Shown here one piece after another: positions 32,956 through 44,159 of a stretch of 64,000 nt of DNA. This DNA is from Phyllostachys edulis (Eukaryota > Streptophyta > Magnoliopsida > Poales > Poaceae), in assembly GCA_036346405.1 (NCBI GenBank), contig CM070548.1, forward strand, positions 53,536,279 through 53,600,278. The letters are read 5' to 3'. The position numbers and the translations under genes are program-made. The notes beneath the pieces were generated by a model that ran no database searches, was not told the origin of the DNA, and was given only the letters and a program-made list of their open reading frames with translations. Positions within the stretch are counted from its first letter, which is position 1. Every line of letters begins with the position of its first letter.

Positions 32956-35900
32956 ATGGATCGAAACTGGATGTACGGTGTGAACCGTGTGAGTCAAGAG
33001 TACATTAATGGCGTGGTTGCTTTTAGAAGAGAGCCGAAAGCGGGATATGTTGAAGAAGGGATAAATTTTATGTCTTGTCCATGCATTGATTACGTAATCA
33101 AGATGTTTAACAACGCGCAGATCGAAGCGCACTTGATTCAAGGGTTTCAAAAAAGGGTATACATATTGGACCAATCACGGTGAAGAGCAGATTATACCAG
33201 AAGTTAATAATGACGACATCGCCGAGGAAGTCAACGATTCGCCGGATGTGGACTGTGCTTTTGATGAGGATAGGTTGCACGATGACCATCTGGATCAGAT
33301 GCTACATGATGCAGAAGAGAACTACAGTGAGAGAGAGTTTTGTAAATTCGATGGCTTAAGGGAGGACTCCGTGAGACCTTTGTTCCCTGGCTGCAAGCCG
33401 GAATACACAAGGTTGTCAACCTTACTTGAACTGCTGAAATTGAAGGCAAGCAATGGTTGGTCCGATAAGAGTTTCACAGCGTTGTTAGGTCTCCTAGCGA
33501 ACATCCTTCCAGAGGGAAACGTGTTGCCCAGCACCACCTATGAAGCAAAGAAGGTTATTTGTCTATTGGGAATGGAAGTAGAAAGAATACATGCATGTCC
33601 GAACGATTGTATCCTCTACCGTAAAGAGTATGCAGACATGCATGTATGTCCCGTGTGCAAAGCATCCCGATACAAGCGTCAGAATACTACTAAGGTGAAG
33701 CAAGGACCTCCTGCTAAGATGTTGTGGTATCTGCCTGTGATCCCACGTTTGAAGCGTTTATTTGCGAACCCAAAAGAGGCAAGATTGCTGCGTTGGCACT
33801 CGAGAGGAGCGTAGAGAGATGGAAAGCTAAGACACCTGCCGATTACGCGCCAAATGGAGAAACTTCGATCGGAACTTCGAAGAGTTCGGTGTGGAACCGA
33901 GGATCATAAGGTTAGGGTTGAGTACAGATGGAATGAATCCTTTCAGTAACATGAGCAGCCGACATAGCACTTGGCCCGTGAATCTATATATGTACAACCT
34001 TCCTCCTTGGCTGTGTATGAAGCGGAAGTACATTTTGATATCACTACTTATCCAAGGGCCGAAGCAACATGGGAATGATATTGATGTGTACCTAGCACCA
34101 TTGCTGGAAGATCTTGTGACACTGTGGAACAAAAGGGTACATGTATGGGATGCGTACAAACAAGAGAACTTCACTTTACGCGCCATGTTGTTCTGCACTA
34201 TCAATGATTTTCCTCCCCTTGGTAACCTGTCGGGTTTCAGTACAAAAGGAGCCAAAGCCTGTTCGCACTGCTTAGATGCTACGGAGAGTGTATGGCTAAA
34301 CGACTCGCGTAAAACTGTGTATATGCGTCACCATAGGTTCCTTCCCAGGAGTCACTCATACCGCAAGATGAAAAAACAATTCGACGAAAATAAGGAGAAC
34401 GATTCAGCTCCAAGGGCTTTTAGAGGGAAAGAGGTCTATGATATGGTTAAGGATATCGATATTGTGCTTGGGAAGGGACGTAAATTAAGAACTCATGAGA
34501 AGAATATCTGGAAGAAGCGGTCAATTTTTTGGGACTTGCCTTATTGGGAGCACTTAGAAGTTCACCACTGCATCGACGTCATACATGTAGAGAAGAATGT
34601 ATGTGATTGCTTGATTGGTCTCTTGCTGAATATTAGTGGCAAAACAAAGGATGGTGTTAACGCACGGCGTGACTTGGTTGATATGAACATAAGGACCAAG
34701 TTAGCACCGAAAGAGACCGATCTGAGAGATTTAACGTGCCTTCCCCGACTTGCTACACTCTGTCCAAAGGCCGAGAGAAATGAATCGTGCGAGCTTGCAT
34801 GGTGTGAAAGTCCCGTCCGTTACTCCGCTAACATTAAGAACCTTGTTTCTATGCAAGATTTGAAATTAATTGGTATGAAGTCTTATGATTGTCATGTGCT
34901 GATGACACAAATGCTTCCTGTTGCAATTAGCAGTATCTTGCCAAACAATGTCCGAGTGGCAATCTTGAGGCTGTGTTATTTTTTCAACTCAATTTCTCAG
35001 AAGATCATTGATCCCCAAGGACTAGATGCTCTGCAGGCCGAGGTGGTGACGACTCTATGTCATCTTGAGATGTATTTTCCTCCATCATTTTTCGATATCA
35101 TGGTCCATCTCATTGTTCACCTTGTGAAAGAGATAAAGATATGCGGCCCTGTATTCTTGCGTCATATGTACCCGTTCAAGAGGTACATGGGAATTCTCAA
35201 GTCCTACGTACGAAATCGATCTCGACTGGAGGGCAGCATCATCGAAGGTTATGCAACCGAAGATGTCATTGAGTTCTGCGTCGACTACATGGCTCAGGTG
35301 GAACTGATAGGTGTGCCTCTATCTCGCCATGAGGGGAGACTGGATGGTATCGGGACCATCGAAAGGAAATCAATCACTCCCGATCTGGATACGTACGCTC
35401 AAGCCCATTTCACGGTTTTGCAACACATGACCCAAGTGTCCCCGCACATCGACGAGCACAAAGACATGGTACGCCAATGTAATCCGGTCGCCGAGGTTTG
35501 GATCACGAGAGAGCACAACCGCGGTTCAACGAATGGTTAAAGGTGCGAATCACTAGGAGGTCATCAAGTGATGATCGCCGCTATGGTTGGCACGAGGGCC
35601 ACAATTTACAATTGTCGCATGGCAAGGATACGACATAAATGGGTACACATTTTATACGGCAAACTTCAGATAGGAAGAGCATGATCCGAACAGCGGTGTC
35701 CGTGATAGATGCATTCAATGCCGATGGGTGAGGAGCTCCTACTATGGGCAAATAGAGGAGATATGGGAGCTCGACTACGTGCTTTTCAAGATCCCCCTAT
35801 TTCGGTGCCGTTGGGTCCATCTCCCACAGGTGAAGGTCGACAAGTACAGCGTCACTACCGTGGACCTCGAACGTGTCGGATACAAAGACGAACCATTCGT

Positions 35901-36138
35901 ACTAGCTAACCAAGTTGTTCAAGTCTTTTATGTAACTGACCCGGCAAATAAGGAACGCCACGTAGTTCTTTATGGAAAAAGGAGGATTGTTGGAGTTGAG
36001 AATGTAGTGGACGAGGAAGAATACAATCAATTTGACGAGTTGCCTCCTTTCGGAAACGGCATTAGGCTCGAGGAAGAACCCAGTGAGGAAGCTAGCTATA
36101 TGCGCGTCGATCATCAGGAAGGCCTATATTTTAATTAA
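32956..36138 (+). pseudogene. CACTA transposase (TNP2 type)
   Basis: Domains in order: transposase-associated N-terminus (32956-33183; MDRNWMYGVNR, CPCIDYV, HLIQGFQKR); a linker and the start of the Transposase_21/TNP2 core (33248-33814; CPNDCILYRKEY, CPVCKASRY); the main core (33891-35540; LGLSTDGMNPFSNMSS, WPVNLYMYNLPPWLCMKR, GPKQHGNDIDVYL, INDFPPLGNLSGFSTKG); a DUF4218-like segment (about 34950-35350; CHLEMYFPPSFFDIM, MYPFKRYMG); and a DUF4216-like end (35728-36138; YGQIEEIWELDYV, VDLERVGYKDEPFVLA, QVFYVTDP). Frameshifts near 33172, 33795 and 35540-35720 break it. It is the element's cut-and-paste enzyme, no longer intact here. Confidence 0.92.
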
Positions 36139-36307
36139 GAATTTACTCCAATGTAATTAATTTATTCCATAACATCATGTGTTATGGACTTGTAATCTCT
36201 CATATATTTTGATGTCAACGTGAAATTGTCATGTGTTGATGTGTTATGGACTTGTCATCTTTGATATTGATAGCTAGTCATAAAGGATCTTTCTCACCTA
36301 TACATTT
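36139..36307 (+). other. 3' flank of the TNP2 gene
   Basis: AT-rich, no gene; leads into the internal repeat. Confidence 0.5.
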
Positions 36308-36690
36308 GTAATCCAGTTGTAACTATAGTGATAATACTTGAACAAATGTGATCTTTTGTAATTTATTTTGAGTAATGATCACTTTGAGTTGTCAACAATT
36401 GATTATCTCTGATGAATCTGTTTTTGTGCATGGTTGTTTTCAGAGGGCATGACTAGCAATTCCTGAGGCTAGCCAAAAAAATAGCAAAAATGTAGTCAGG
36501 AGTATGAACTATCACAGACGGTTTTTTGTTAAAACCGTCTGTGAAGGCTAGTATCATAGACGGTTTCCACTAAAAACCGTCTGTGATACGCGAATATCAT
36601 AGACGGTTCTATTAGGGAACCGTCTGTGATAGCCTTATCACAGACGGTTCTTTAATAGAACCGTCTGTGATATACTTTTTATAAGGCGGG
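36308..36690 (+). repeat. internal copy of the CACTA subterminal region
   Basis: 36308-36560 is nearly identical to 42067-42325 (shared TTGTAATCCAGTTGTAACTA through GTAGTCAGGAGTATGAACTA). It is followed by four paired ATCA(C/T)AGACGGTT hairpins to 36672. A TATA-like TTTTTATAAGGCGGG (about 36675) lies at its right edge. There is no CACTA terminus inside it. Confidence 0.85.
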
Positions 36691-38059
36691 AATCACTAGG
36701 GTTTTGCTCTCACTCGTCACTTCCTCTCCCGCGCCTCTTAGGCTCTCGCGCGCTCATTCGCACCCTCTAGGGTTTAGGGCTCGCCCGTTCACCGCCGACT
36801 ACGACCTCGGTGCCGCCGCCCCCGACCTCGACGCCCCCGTTCACCACCCCGGCCGTAAGCCCCGACGTCGCCACCTCCGACCTCGACGCCGCCGCCCCCC
36901 ACATCGACGACGCAGACTGCCGTCCTCCTCCTGTCGGCGTCCTACCTGCAGAGCCTCCTCCCCGCCGTCCTCCTCCCCGTGTCGGCCTCCTCCTCTGCAC
37001 CGGCCTTCTCCCCGCGCCGTCCTCCTCCCCGTGTCGGCCTCCTCCCCTACACCTCCCTCCTCCCCATGTCAGCCTCCTCCCCTGCACCGGCCTCCTCCTT
37101 GCACCGTGAGTTCTTGTGCGGCATCCTCTCTGTGAGTATTGCTCCTCTGTGGCAGTTCGGTTGATCTTTGCATATATATATTTGCAGTGCTAATTGATAC
37201 CTTGATCTGTATTAGTTCTGATTTCTGAATCTAATACTGAAGATATTGCAAATTGATCAATGGGCTTTGTTGACATGCTCTGTGATGAACTCTGTCTTAT
37301 ACTGAGATTGAATGTGATAGTTAGTTCGTACTTGAGCTCTATTGTATTACTTGCTACTGTCAATATGATGTACTGTTAATTGGTTACTTTCGGTTGAAAG
37401 CTAGTTATTCTGATTCTTCTGGTTCATTTGATCTCTAGCATTTGAAGTGGATACTGTTATGTCAGCCAATCGGCTTTATCACTGAACCTGTGTCTTCATG
37501 TTCAGTTCTATTGAGAGTATTCAATTTTCGTTGGTAATCTAATGACTAGTTTGTGATTCTTCTAGTAGTCTGTATGAGCTCATTCAACTTTTCATTTGCC
37601 ATCTTGATCTCTATAGTCAACATCTGTTTGACTGGAAGTTTAATCTGTTTTTAGCTTATGAGTTGAGATCATTTGATAGTTAAGCAAAGTATTGTTTAGA
37701 GCTCATAGTTTGAATTTATATTATCATATTCATTTAATGAAGAGTATAGACAATAGGATTGAGATGGCAAAGACTTGTTCTTTAGCTACTCTCCTTCTGA
37801 GAGCACATAATATCATCAATCAATATGTTGGAATAGTGTCTATGCACTGTTAATCTCTAGACCTTTTATTGGCTGAGAGTTTAATCCAGATGGTTCTTAT
37901 TAAGAACCGTCTGTGATTCCTTTGCATTTCCTTAGAGAAGCTGGTGGATTAAGGAGTGTTAAATTCTTTAGGAATTATGCTTTAATGCTAATTAATTTTG
38001 TTGGGATTAATTCTGAAATTTTGCTAAAACTGTATTTTTACAACAATCCAAAAAGAAAG
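36691..38059 (+). other. GC-rich leader and intron-like region of gene 2
   Basis: 36691-37135 is GC-rich with tandem CCTCCTCCCC(G/C)(T/C)GTCGG units. A 143-codon Pro/Arg-rich frame here is explained by the repeat. 37136-38059 is AT-rich with no gene; one stray hairpin AGATGGTTCTTATTAAGAACCGTCT lies at about 37888-37915. The arrangement mirrors 31326-32955. Confidence 0.5.
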
Positions 38060-38126
38060 TTTTACTTGATTGTATTTTGTTTCTATGTCTTCATTAAAGG
38101 CTAGTCTTCTGTACGTGAAACATTAA

Positions 38127-38260
38127 ACCTTTGCTTAGCATTTGCTTCGTCGATCCTGACACACTTGAGTGTACCTTTGCTTCATGCCAATCCTCCATGG
38201 CATGAAACAAATGGTACACTCCAGTGTGTCGGGCTCGATGAAGTAGGCTCGGGCAAAGAT
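38127..38260 (+). ncRNA. miRNA-precursor-like foldback 1
   Basis: A left arm to 38189 and a right arm from 38198 pair across an 8-base loop. The inner 32 bases are nearly perfect (GACACACTTGAGTGTACC against its partner, TTCATGCCA against TGGCATGAA). Pairing continues outward with more mismatches to about 38127 and 38260. It lies in the intron-like region of CACTA gene 2. Precursor status is inferred from shape alone; the hairpin could also be a small inverted duplication without a product. Confidence 0.5.
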
Positions 38261-38477
38261 AGGCTCGGGCAAAAGATTTGTATCACTAGTTTCTATCTAT
38301 ACAAAGATCACAAGAGAAGCTAGTGGATTAAGGAGTGTTAGAATAGGAGCAGGGAGGCGGCGAGCCCTAGAGGATTAAACCTTTGCTTAGCATTTCCTTC
38401 GTCGATTGTTTTACTTGATTCTATTTTGTTTCTATGTCTTCATTAAAGGCTAGTCTTCTGTACATGAAGCATTAAAC

Positions 38478-38610
38478 CTTTTCTTAGCATTTTCTTCGTC
38501 GATCCTGACACACTTGAGTGTACCTTTGCTTCATGCCAATCCTCTACGGCATGAAACAAATGGTACACTCCAGTATGTCGGGCTTGATGAAGTAGGCTCG
38601 GGCAAAGATA
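38478..38610 (+). ncRNA. miRNA-precursor-like foldback 2
   Basis: The second copy of the foldback, with the arms intact and loop AATCCTCTAC. Substitutions relative to copy 1 include TGTGTC to TATGTC on the right arm. Confidence 0.5.
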
Positions 38611-38962
38611 GGCTCGGGCAAAAGATTTGTATCACTAGTTTCTATCTATACAAAGATCACAAGAGAAGCTGGTGGACTAAGGAGTGTTAGAATAGGAGCA
38701 GGGAGGCGGCGAGCCCTAGAGGATTAAACCTTTGCTTAGCATTTCCTTCGTCGATCGTTTTACTTGATTCTATTTTGTTTTAAATTTAAATGTCGTTGGA
38801 TTAATGCTTAATTGTTTCATATTTATGCTGGAATTAATTATGATTATTTGCAAATATTGCACATGTTGAGCATATTTTTAAGTTTAAATGTATATGTTAA
38901 TTTGGGACACTTGCAATCCATTTTATTGCATATGTAATTTATATAGATAGCAAGTAAGCGAG

Positions 38963-40200
38963 ATGGCAGAGGCACCGTCTTCGTCGCCGTCACCGACGCC
39001 GCAGATGGAAGAGGCGCCGACGAGGGCAAATCACCAAGCGACGCCGCAGATGGAAGAGGCGCCGACGAGGCCGCCGTCACCGTCGACGATAATGACACGG
39101 AAGCGAGATGGCAGAGGACAATCGAAAATACCTGCGGGCCGACTGGTCATCACGGAGGTCAGTGACTTTGGGGTCCCTCTGAGTCCCAAGAGATCAGCGG
39201 CGAGATTTCGAACCATCTGCGGGATACTTGGAAGGGAACGGGTCCCCATCACCACACTAAGGTGGAAGGACCTGACAAAACAAGCGAAAGGCGCGCTATG
39301 GACAGAACTTTCAGAGAAGTTCACTATTCCAGAAGTAGACGTGGCACGCGTGCGACGGACGGTGATGCTCACGATGGATAAATCGTGGAGGACCGTCAAG
39401 AGCATTCTTGTCACGAAGTACGTGAACACGGGTCAGACGCCCTTCGCGAAGTATAGATTCTTGACGCGGGAAGCATGTGACACCTTTGTGGCTATGAAAA
39501 CGACGGCCGAATTTAAGGAGCAAAGTGCGGCGCACAAAGCTCTCCAGACACGAAACACTCACCAAGACAGACTTCGGCACGGCTGGGTATGCGGGTAAAT
39601 ACGAGGAATGGGCAGCGGAGGAGGAGAACGCAACCGGGCCATTTCCTGATATCACAGACCCGCGTTCCCTAAGCTGGTTAAAAGCGAGGGCAAAAGTCTC
39701 GTCTTCGGGCAGCATCTCTTTCACAAACCCGCGCATCAGAAGTGTCCCAACGTGTGGTAAATATGTCGAACTACCTAGTTAATAAGTCCATAACTTCATA
39801 GTGTCTATAATAACATGATGACCTCTTGCAGCGTGACTTGACTGCCCAAGCTTCCCAAGGCTCCTTCCATGCAGACAGGGAGAAGGATATACTATCTACG
39901 GCCTTGGGAAACAAGGAGTACCCGGTCGTACGCAAGGCCTTGGGGTTAACGTGCCTTGGAGTCATGGATTCGCGGACGACTCATCGCACGTATAGGAGTA
40001 GGAAGAGATCCAAGGCGAGCACGACGACCGGTTGGTGCAGATGATTACTAACAAATTTGAAGAAAAGATAGCGAGATTGCGGGATCAAATGAATCAACTC
40101 TGAGCGGCGATGCATAAGCGCCCCGTTAATTTGGGAGCTAGTCCTCCTCGACATTAGAGTAGCGTTGCGTCCGCACATAATTTTGAACATGACGACATCC
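38963..40200 (+). pseudogene. CACTA gene 2, TNP1-like N-terminal part
   Basis: The ATG at 38963 follows an acceptor-like ATATAG. A repeated segment PTPQMEEAPTR opens the protein, followed by RLVITEVSDFGVPLSPK, RFRTICGILGRERVPI, KDLTKQAKGALWTEL and VTKYVNTGQTPFAKY. After a frameshift near 39555 it continues KTDFGTAGYAGKYEEWAAEE and ITDPRSLSWLKARAK to about 39755. A further exon from 39831 (after TTGCAG) has GSFHADREKDILSTALGNKE and YRSRKRSK. This is the pattern of the second (regulatory, motif-binding) protein of grass CACTA elements. Frameshifts make it non-functional. Confidence 0.7.
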
Positions 40201-40299
40201 GATTACCGATAGATGACATCAAGGTAACGTACATCTATGGAATGCACCAAAGATAGACCTATAGGACGCCTTAACTAATTGCGTATCGTTTTGTAGGAG

Positions 40300-42072
40300 C
40301 TGACGCCCTGCAAGCTCCAAGTGAGGATGGATGCGTCCCTTTCTATTGAGGCTGCGTAGGGGATGGTGTATCCATACGAGGAAGGGGTAGTGCAGTGCGG
40401 TGCCCAGCTGGCACAGGGTTACACCAGGGTCCAGGTGGATATGGTACATGGCAATTTCCTAGCCGTCCCGCTGAAGATTCGCCCTAACGAAGAGATCATA
40501 ACACTAGGGATGCCGCCCACTCTTTTATCCGATGGCCCAAGAAGGACATCGCTCGACCAAGCAAAGGCTGCGATCTGGACACGACCATTCCTCTCCAACG
40601 GACCTCGATGACCCCACCTCATGTTTTGCCTCGAAGGCTACCTCTTGATTCCCGTGGAGAAGACAGAAGGAACAACAAAAGCGTGCCGCCAGATCGGTTC
40701 GAGTCATCTCACAAGAAGACACCGCCAATCGCTAAGGCCAAATCAAAATCGTGACGTTAAGGCGCCTCCCAAGTCCGGAAGTCCGCGATACTCGGAACTA
40801 CATCATCGAAAACCGTTGTGCTCGACGCAGATAATGCCGTTGGATATGCTTGTCGCTTTGCATGACTGGTACTTGGAGAAGACCCAAAAGAAGGGGTGCG
40901 ATACTGGAATCACCGTCAGATACGAGGAGAAGCATTTCTTCAACGGGACAAGGTACTTCATCGTGGGCTTCAACGACTTATATGACCTATTCAACCTCGT
41001 TGGCCTCGACGTCTCGTTTCTACGATGTTGGACACTGTAAGTGCATACAATCAAGTTCTACATTCATGTAATACCGATAAATATCACAACTCATTGCTTA
41101 TGTATAGATACATGCAGAAAAATGTCTGGGAATGGAAAGAACCGGTTGGTTTCCTCGACCCACATGTGGTATCGTTGCAAACCATCCAAGCAGACTCGTC
41201 CTTCGTCGAGAAATACATAACGAGGTCATTGCTTCGTCAGAAGAACATGAAGTACATAGTGGTGCTCTACAACTAGGGGTAAGTGTCACTACTTGCTATA
41301 CAAATTTCATTTGTACTTTATATGCAGCACGAACTTAGGTTTAATGACTATAGCGACATACATGAGTAGGTACCACTGGATCCTTTTAGTTATTATACCC
41401 AAGAGGAACCATGTGATATACCTTGATTCCCTACTCCGCAACAAGCACGACTTCAACGTTTAAGAGGAATACTCGAGAGGTATGCTCATTTCCTCCTTAC
41501 ATAACTCTATTGTAGTATTCATTTGTTTGAAATAGCCGAGGATAACTTTTTCGAATCATGTAGGTCGTTCATCGATTATGTTGCCAACAAAGGAATATAC
41601 AATGGAAAGAGCGCCCAACTAACACACAGGATGGATTTTCCGGTACGCGCTACAACACGATAATCCTATATCATACTTCATAATAACGCGTCTCGAACTG
41701 ACTATACCTATATATGTAATTCTATTTTTGCAATGCCGCCTTGACAAAAAGATGATGAGTTATGTGCAATCTCGTCGCTATCATATGCGACTAGAGCTAG
41801 GAAGAAGGATCCCGAGGTTTGTCAATCTCAAATAATTATTTCCTAATTATAAATTTAAATATATATAGCTTACCACTTTACTCTTGCTAGCGACGGTAGT
41901 GGATTTACAATGTGATGGACTCGTTGCGGAAGAGATCAAGGACATTCGAGGGAAGCTCTGCACCTTTATCAACTCAGAAATTATTAACGACAACGGAGAG
42001 TTTCACTCCGTCGCCAACCCAGAGCATCACCCCGCCGACACCTCTCAACGCAAACAATTGACTCAATTGTAA
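40300..42072 (+). pseudogene. CACTA gene 2, DUF8039-like and Ulp1-like protease part
   Basis: 40360-40600 reads VYPYEEGVVQCGAQLAQGY, RVQVDMVHGNFLAVPLKI and EEIITLG, a DUF8039-like module of plant transposons. 40833-41040 has PLDMLVALHDWYL and YEEKHFFNGTRYFIVGFN, and 41125-41275 has VGFLDPHVVSLQ. At 41371-41455 a separate frame reads YHWILLVIIPKRNHVIYLDS. The His (41374-41376) and Asp (41425-41427) fit the first two catalytic residues of Ulp1/SUMO-type cysteine proteases. The cysteine segment near 41755-41790 is eroded. Exons are separated by GT-AG-like introns (for example before 41115). Captured or domesticated Ulp1 domains are known in plant transposons. Confidence 0.6.
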
Positions 42073-42680
42073 TCCAGTTGTAACTATAGCGACAATACTT
42101 GAACAAATGCGATCTTTTGTAATTTATTTTGAGTAATGATCACTTTGAGTTGTCAACAATTGATTATCTCTGATGAATCTGTTTTTGTGCATGGTTGTTT
42201 TCAGAGGGCATGGCTAGCAATTCCTGAGATTAGCCAAAAAACAGCAAAAATGTAGTCAGGAGTATGAACTATCACAGACGGTTTTTTGTTAAAACTGTCT
42301 GTAAAGGCTAGTATCACAGACGGTTTCCACTAAAAACTGTCTGTGATACGCGAATATCACAGATGGTACTCAACAAAAACCGTCTGTGATATGCAAATAT
42401 CACAGACGGTTCTGAAAAAAAGCCGTCTGTGATATTCACGTGTCACAGACGGTTTTTGTTTAGAACCGTCCGTAATATTCGCGTATCACAGATGGTTTTT
42501 AGTGGAAACCATCTGTGATACTAGCTTTCACAAACGGTTTTAATTAAAAACCGTCTGTGATATTGCGTATCACGATGATGGCGCATCGTCGTGATAACTA
42601 CCTGTTATCACAGACCAACAAATATAGACGGTTCGGAAACCGTCTGTGATGACGGTTCCGAACCGTCTGTGATGTGGCTT
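42067..42680 (+). repeat. right subterminal region of CACTA 1
   Basis: 42067-42325 duplicates 36308-36560. About seven paired CACAGACGGTT hairpins follow to 42675, the last being a tight GACGGTTCGGAAACCGTC type pair. The terminal inverted repeat CTGTAGTAGTG closes the element. Confidence 0.85.
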
Positions 42681-42692
42681 CCTGTAGTAGTG

Positions 42693-42695
42693 GAT
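42693..42695. repeat. target-site duplication GAT, right, CACTA 1
   Basis: GAT directly follows GTAGTAGTG. Confidence 0.85.
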
Positions 42696-42699
42696 CTGT

Positions 42700-43340
42700 A
42701 TTATCGCCCTGCAGTAGTACCACTGAATAAATGCGGTCACTTCGATTTTTAGAGAGAATCAAGAACACTTAAAATGTTCGGACCACACGATCGGACCATC
42801 GACCTGCGGTAGTACCACTTCTCACTTGCGGTCATACTGTTTTCAAGATTTCAAGAAAAGCTCCAAAAACTTCCTCTCTGGAAAACTCATACTGCTATGT
42901 AAACTTCGGTATTACGGACCTGCGATAATACCGCTCAATACTTGCGGTCATACCGCTGACCAGGGACCGGTTAGACCGGCCAACACATGGTGGTCAGACC
43001 GACACCCCACCGGTCAGACCGACTGACATGGGCAGTCAGACCGCCCACTGCCAACATGGCTGAAAACATATTACACACCTTGCTTCAACTCAATTTGCAA
43101 AATATATTTGCCAATTGACGCAAGATGCACACAAGAGATGAAGGTAAGATTCTCAACAAGTTGCCAAACACATTTGCCAACTTTTAGAATCAATGCCACA
43201 AGGAATAAGGTACATGTACTTAAAACATATGCGAAACACATTCGCAAACTAAAGTCATATGCTACAAAGATTATGCATGAGTCTGAACTATTTGCAAAAC
43301 ACATTTGCAAATATCGGCAACATGCTAACGAAAGCTAGAG
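42700..43340 (-). repeat. Sirevirus LTR, degenerate motif repeats
   Basis: Three units of GACCTGCGGTAGTACCACT...TTGCGGTCATAC (42707-42960), CGGTCAGACCG words (42965-43045), then several GCAAAACACATTTGCAAA-type words (43080-43320). No coding capacity. Confidence 0.65.
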
Positions 43341-43554
43341 CAAGCACAATAAGCTATCAATACATGACACTCTCAAGTTACTAGTCAAGATCCCTCTTAA
43401 TAGTACGGCAACCTATACTACAATCCGGTCTTCCAACAAAACACCAAGACTGGTAAAAGGCTAGGAACACATTCTTAGCCCTAGTTAGTCATACCTTTGC
43501 CTTGCACATACACTTGAAGCTTGATGACACACATCTTCACTTCAAGACTAGGTC
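43341..43554 (-). other. Sirevirus LTR, unannotated part
   Basis: LTR sequence without motifs I can name. Confidence 0.4.
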
Positions 43555-43770
43555 ATTGACTTGATAATCATCAACACATGATGATTTTCTTTTACTTCAA
43601 GTTCTTGACTTGAATAAGCATCAGCCCATGATGCACTCTTTCACTTGATCTCCATTAACACATGATGAATCTTCTCTTGACTTGATGATTACTCATGATG
43701 ATCACCTCTTCAAGATCTTGATATGCATCAACACATGATGCATCCTCTTCTTGAACCTTGACTTGATAAC
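43555..43770 (-). repeat. Sirevirus LTR, CATCAACACATGATG tandem repeats
   Basis: About five degenerate units of roughly 45 bp built from CTTGACTTGAT and CATCAACACATGATG, an imperfect palindrome (CATCA...TGATG). In element sense they lie early in U3. Confidence 0.75.
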
Positions 43771-43916
43771 AATCAAGTCATGATGTCATCCAAAGTCTCT
43801 ATTATCATGGGACATAACCTATTCATCCAACTCATGGAAAATATTAGTCCCACAACATGATTGTCATGAATTACCACAACATACATTAACTCATAATGGT
43901 GGGTCAGGATATTCCA

Positions 43917-44148
43917 ATCTTTCTCTCTTTGGTAATTGATGACAACCATCATAATTGCAAATAATTGAATGTAAGGTCATATGAGTATATATGAACTATA
44001 CAAGTTTTGTATACTCATTTGATATGTTTCAAAGTAAAGATACTTAATATATGTAGATAAAGAAATATAGATCAATACTAATGCAACCACAAAATATAGA
44101 GTGAATTCCCCCCTAAGTGTACGCATACACGAATGTGTAATAAAACAA
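43917..44148 (-). mobile_element. Sirevirus copy 2, 3' internal remnant
   Basis: The minus strand shows the polypurine-like AAAGAGAGAAAGAT abutting the LTR edge at 43916, the upstream word TTGTCATCAATTACC and a further tract CTTAGGGGGGAATTC (about 44110). It corresponds to copy 1 sequence right of 24012. It is cut at 44148 by CACTA element 2 and resumes at 50103. Confidence 0.7.
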
Positions 44149-44159
44149 TACTACAGGAC

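Larger units (their letters stand above)
38060..38782 (+). repeat. 349-bp direct duplication
   Basis: Two tandem copies, offset 349 bp (CTAGTCTTCTGTAC at 38101 and 38450), plus a short third start at about 38751. Each copy contains one foldback (next two entries). The copies differ by scattered substitutions. Confidence 0.85.
30899..42692 (+). mobile_element. CACTA element 1 (11.8 kb)
   Basis: Starts CACTACTACAAAACAGGC and ends CTTCCTGTAGTAGTG, flanked on both sides by GAT (30896-30898 and 42693-42695), the 3-bp duplication expected for CACTA elements. Subterminal arrays of ATCACAGACGGTTC line both ends and also the middle. It holds a TNP2-type transposase pseudogene and a second, TNP1-like gene with a Ulp1-like protease region. 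It sits in U3 of the Sirevirus LTR. Confidence 0.93.
23889..43916 (-). mobile_element. Sirevirus-like Ty1/copia element, copy 1 (no pol)
   Basis: In minus orientation: 5' LTR (43916 to 29892, split by a CACTA element), PBS, gag (29829-28252), a non-coding stretch with promoter-like arrays, an env-position ORF (26586-25183), repeated polypurine tracts (24810-24013) and a truncated 3' LTR (24012-23889). Gag type, PBS, an extra ORF after pol position and multiple polypurine tracts are known marks of Sireviruses. No protease, integrase or RT sequence is found between gag and the extra ORF. Confidence 0.8.
29892..43916 (-). repeat. Sirevirus LTR split by CACTA element 1
   Basis: Plus-sense edges are TGATCGAGGAGGCC at 29892 and GGATATTCCA at 43916. 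Without the CACTA insertion and its GAT duplication the LTR is about 2.23 kb. The 29892 edge has a PBS beside it and the 43916 edge has a polypurine-like tract, so this LTR serves two units in tandem. The GAGGGGGGGTGAATAGGC stretch near 29911 is typical of grass copia LTR ends. Confidence 0.82.

Noticed and set aside
36704..37135. 143-codon Pro/Ser/Arg-rich ORF in CACTA 1
   Set aside because: It is produced by a tandem CCTCCTCCCC repeat in the putative leader of gene 2; alternative frames are equally open.
38127..38260. Identification of the foldback as miR820
   Set aside because: The known miR820 sequence type (TCGGCCTCGTGG...) is not visible in either arm; only the CACTA context is shared.
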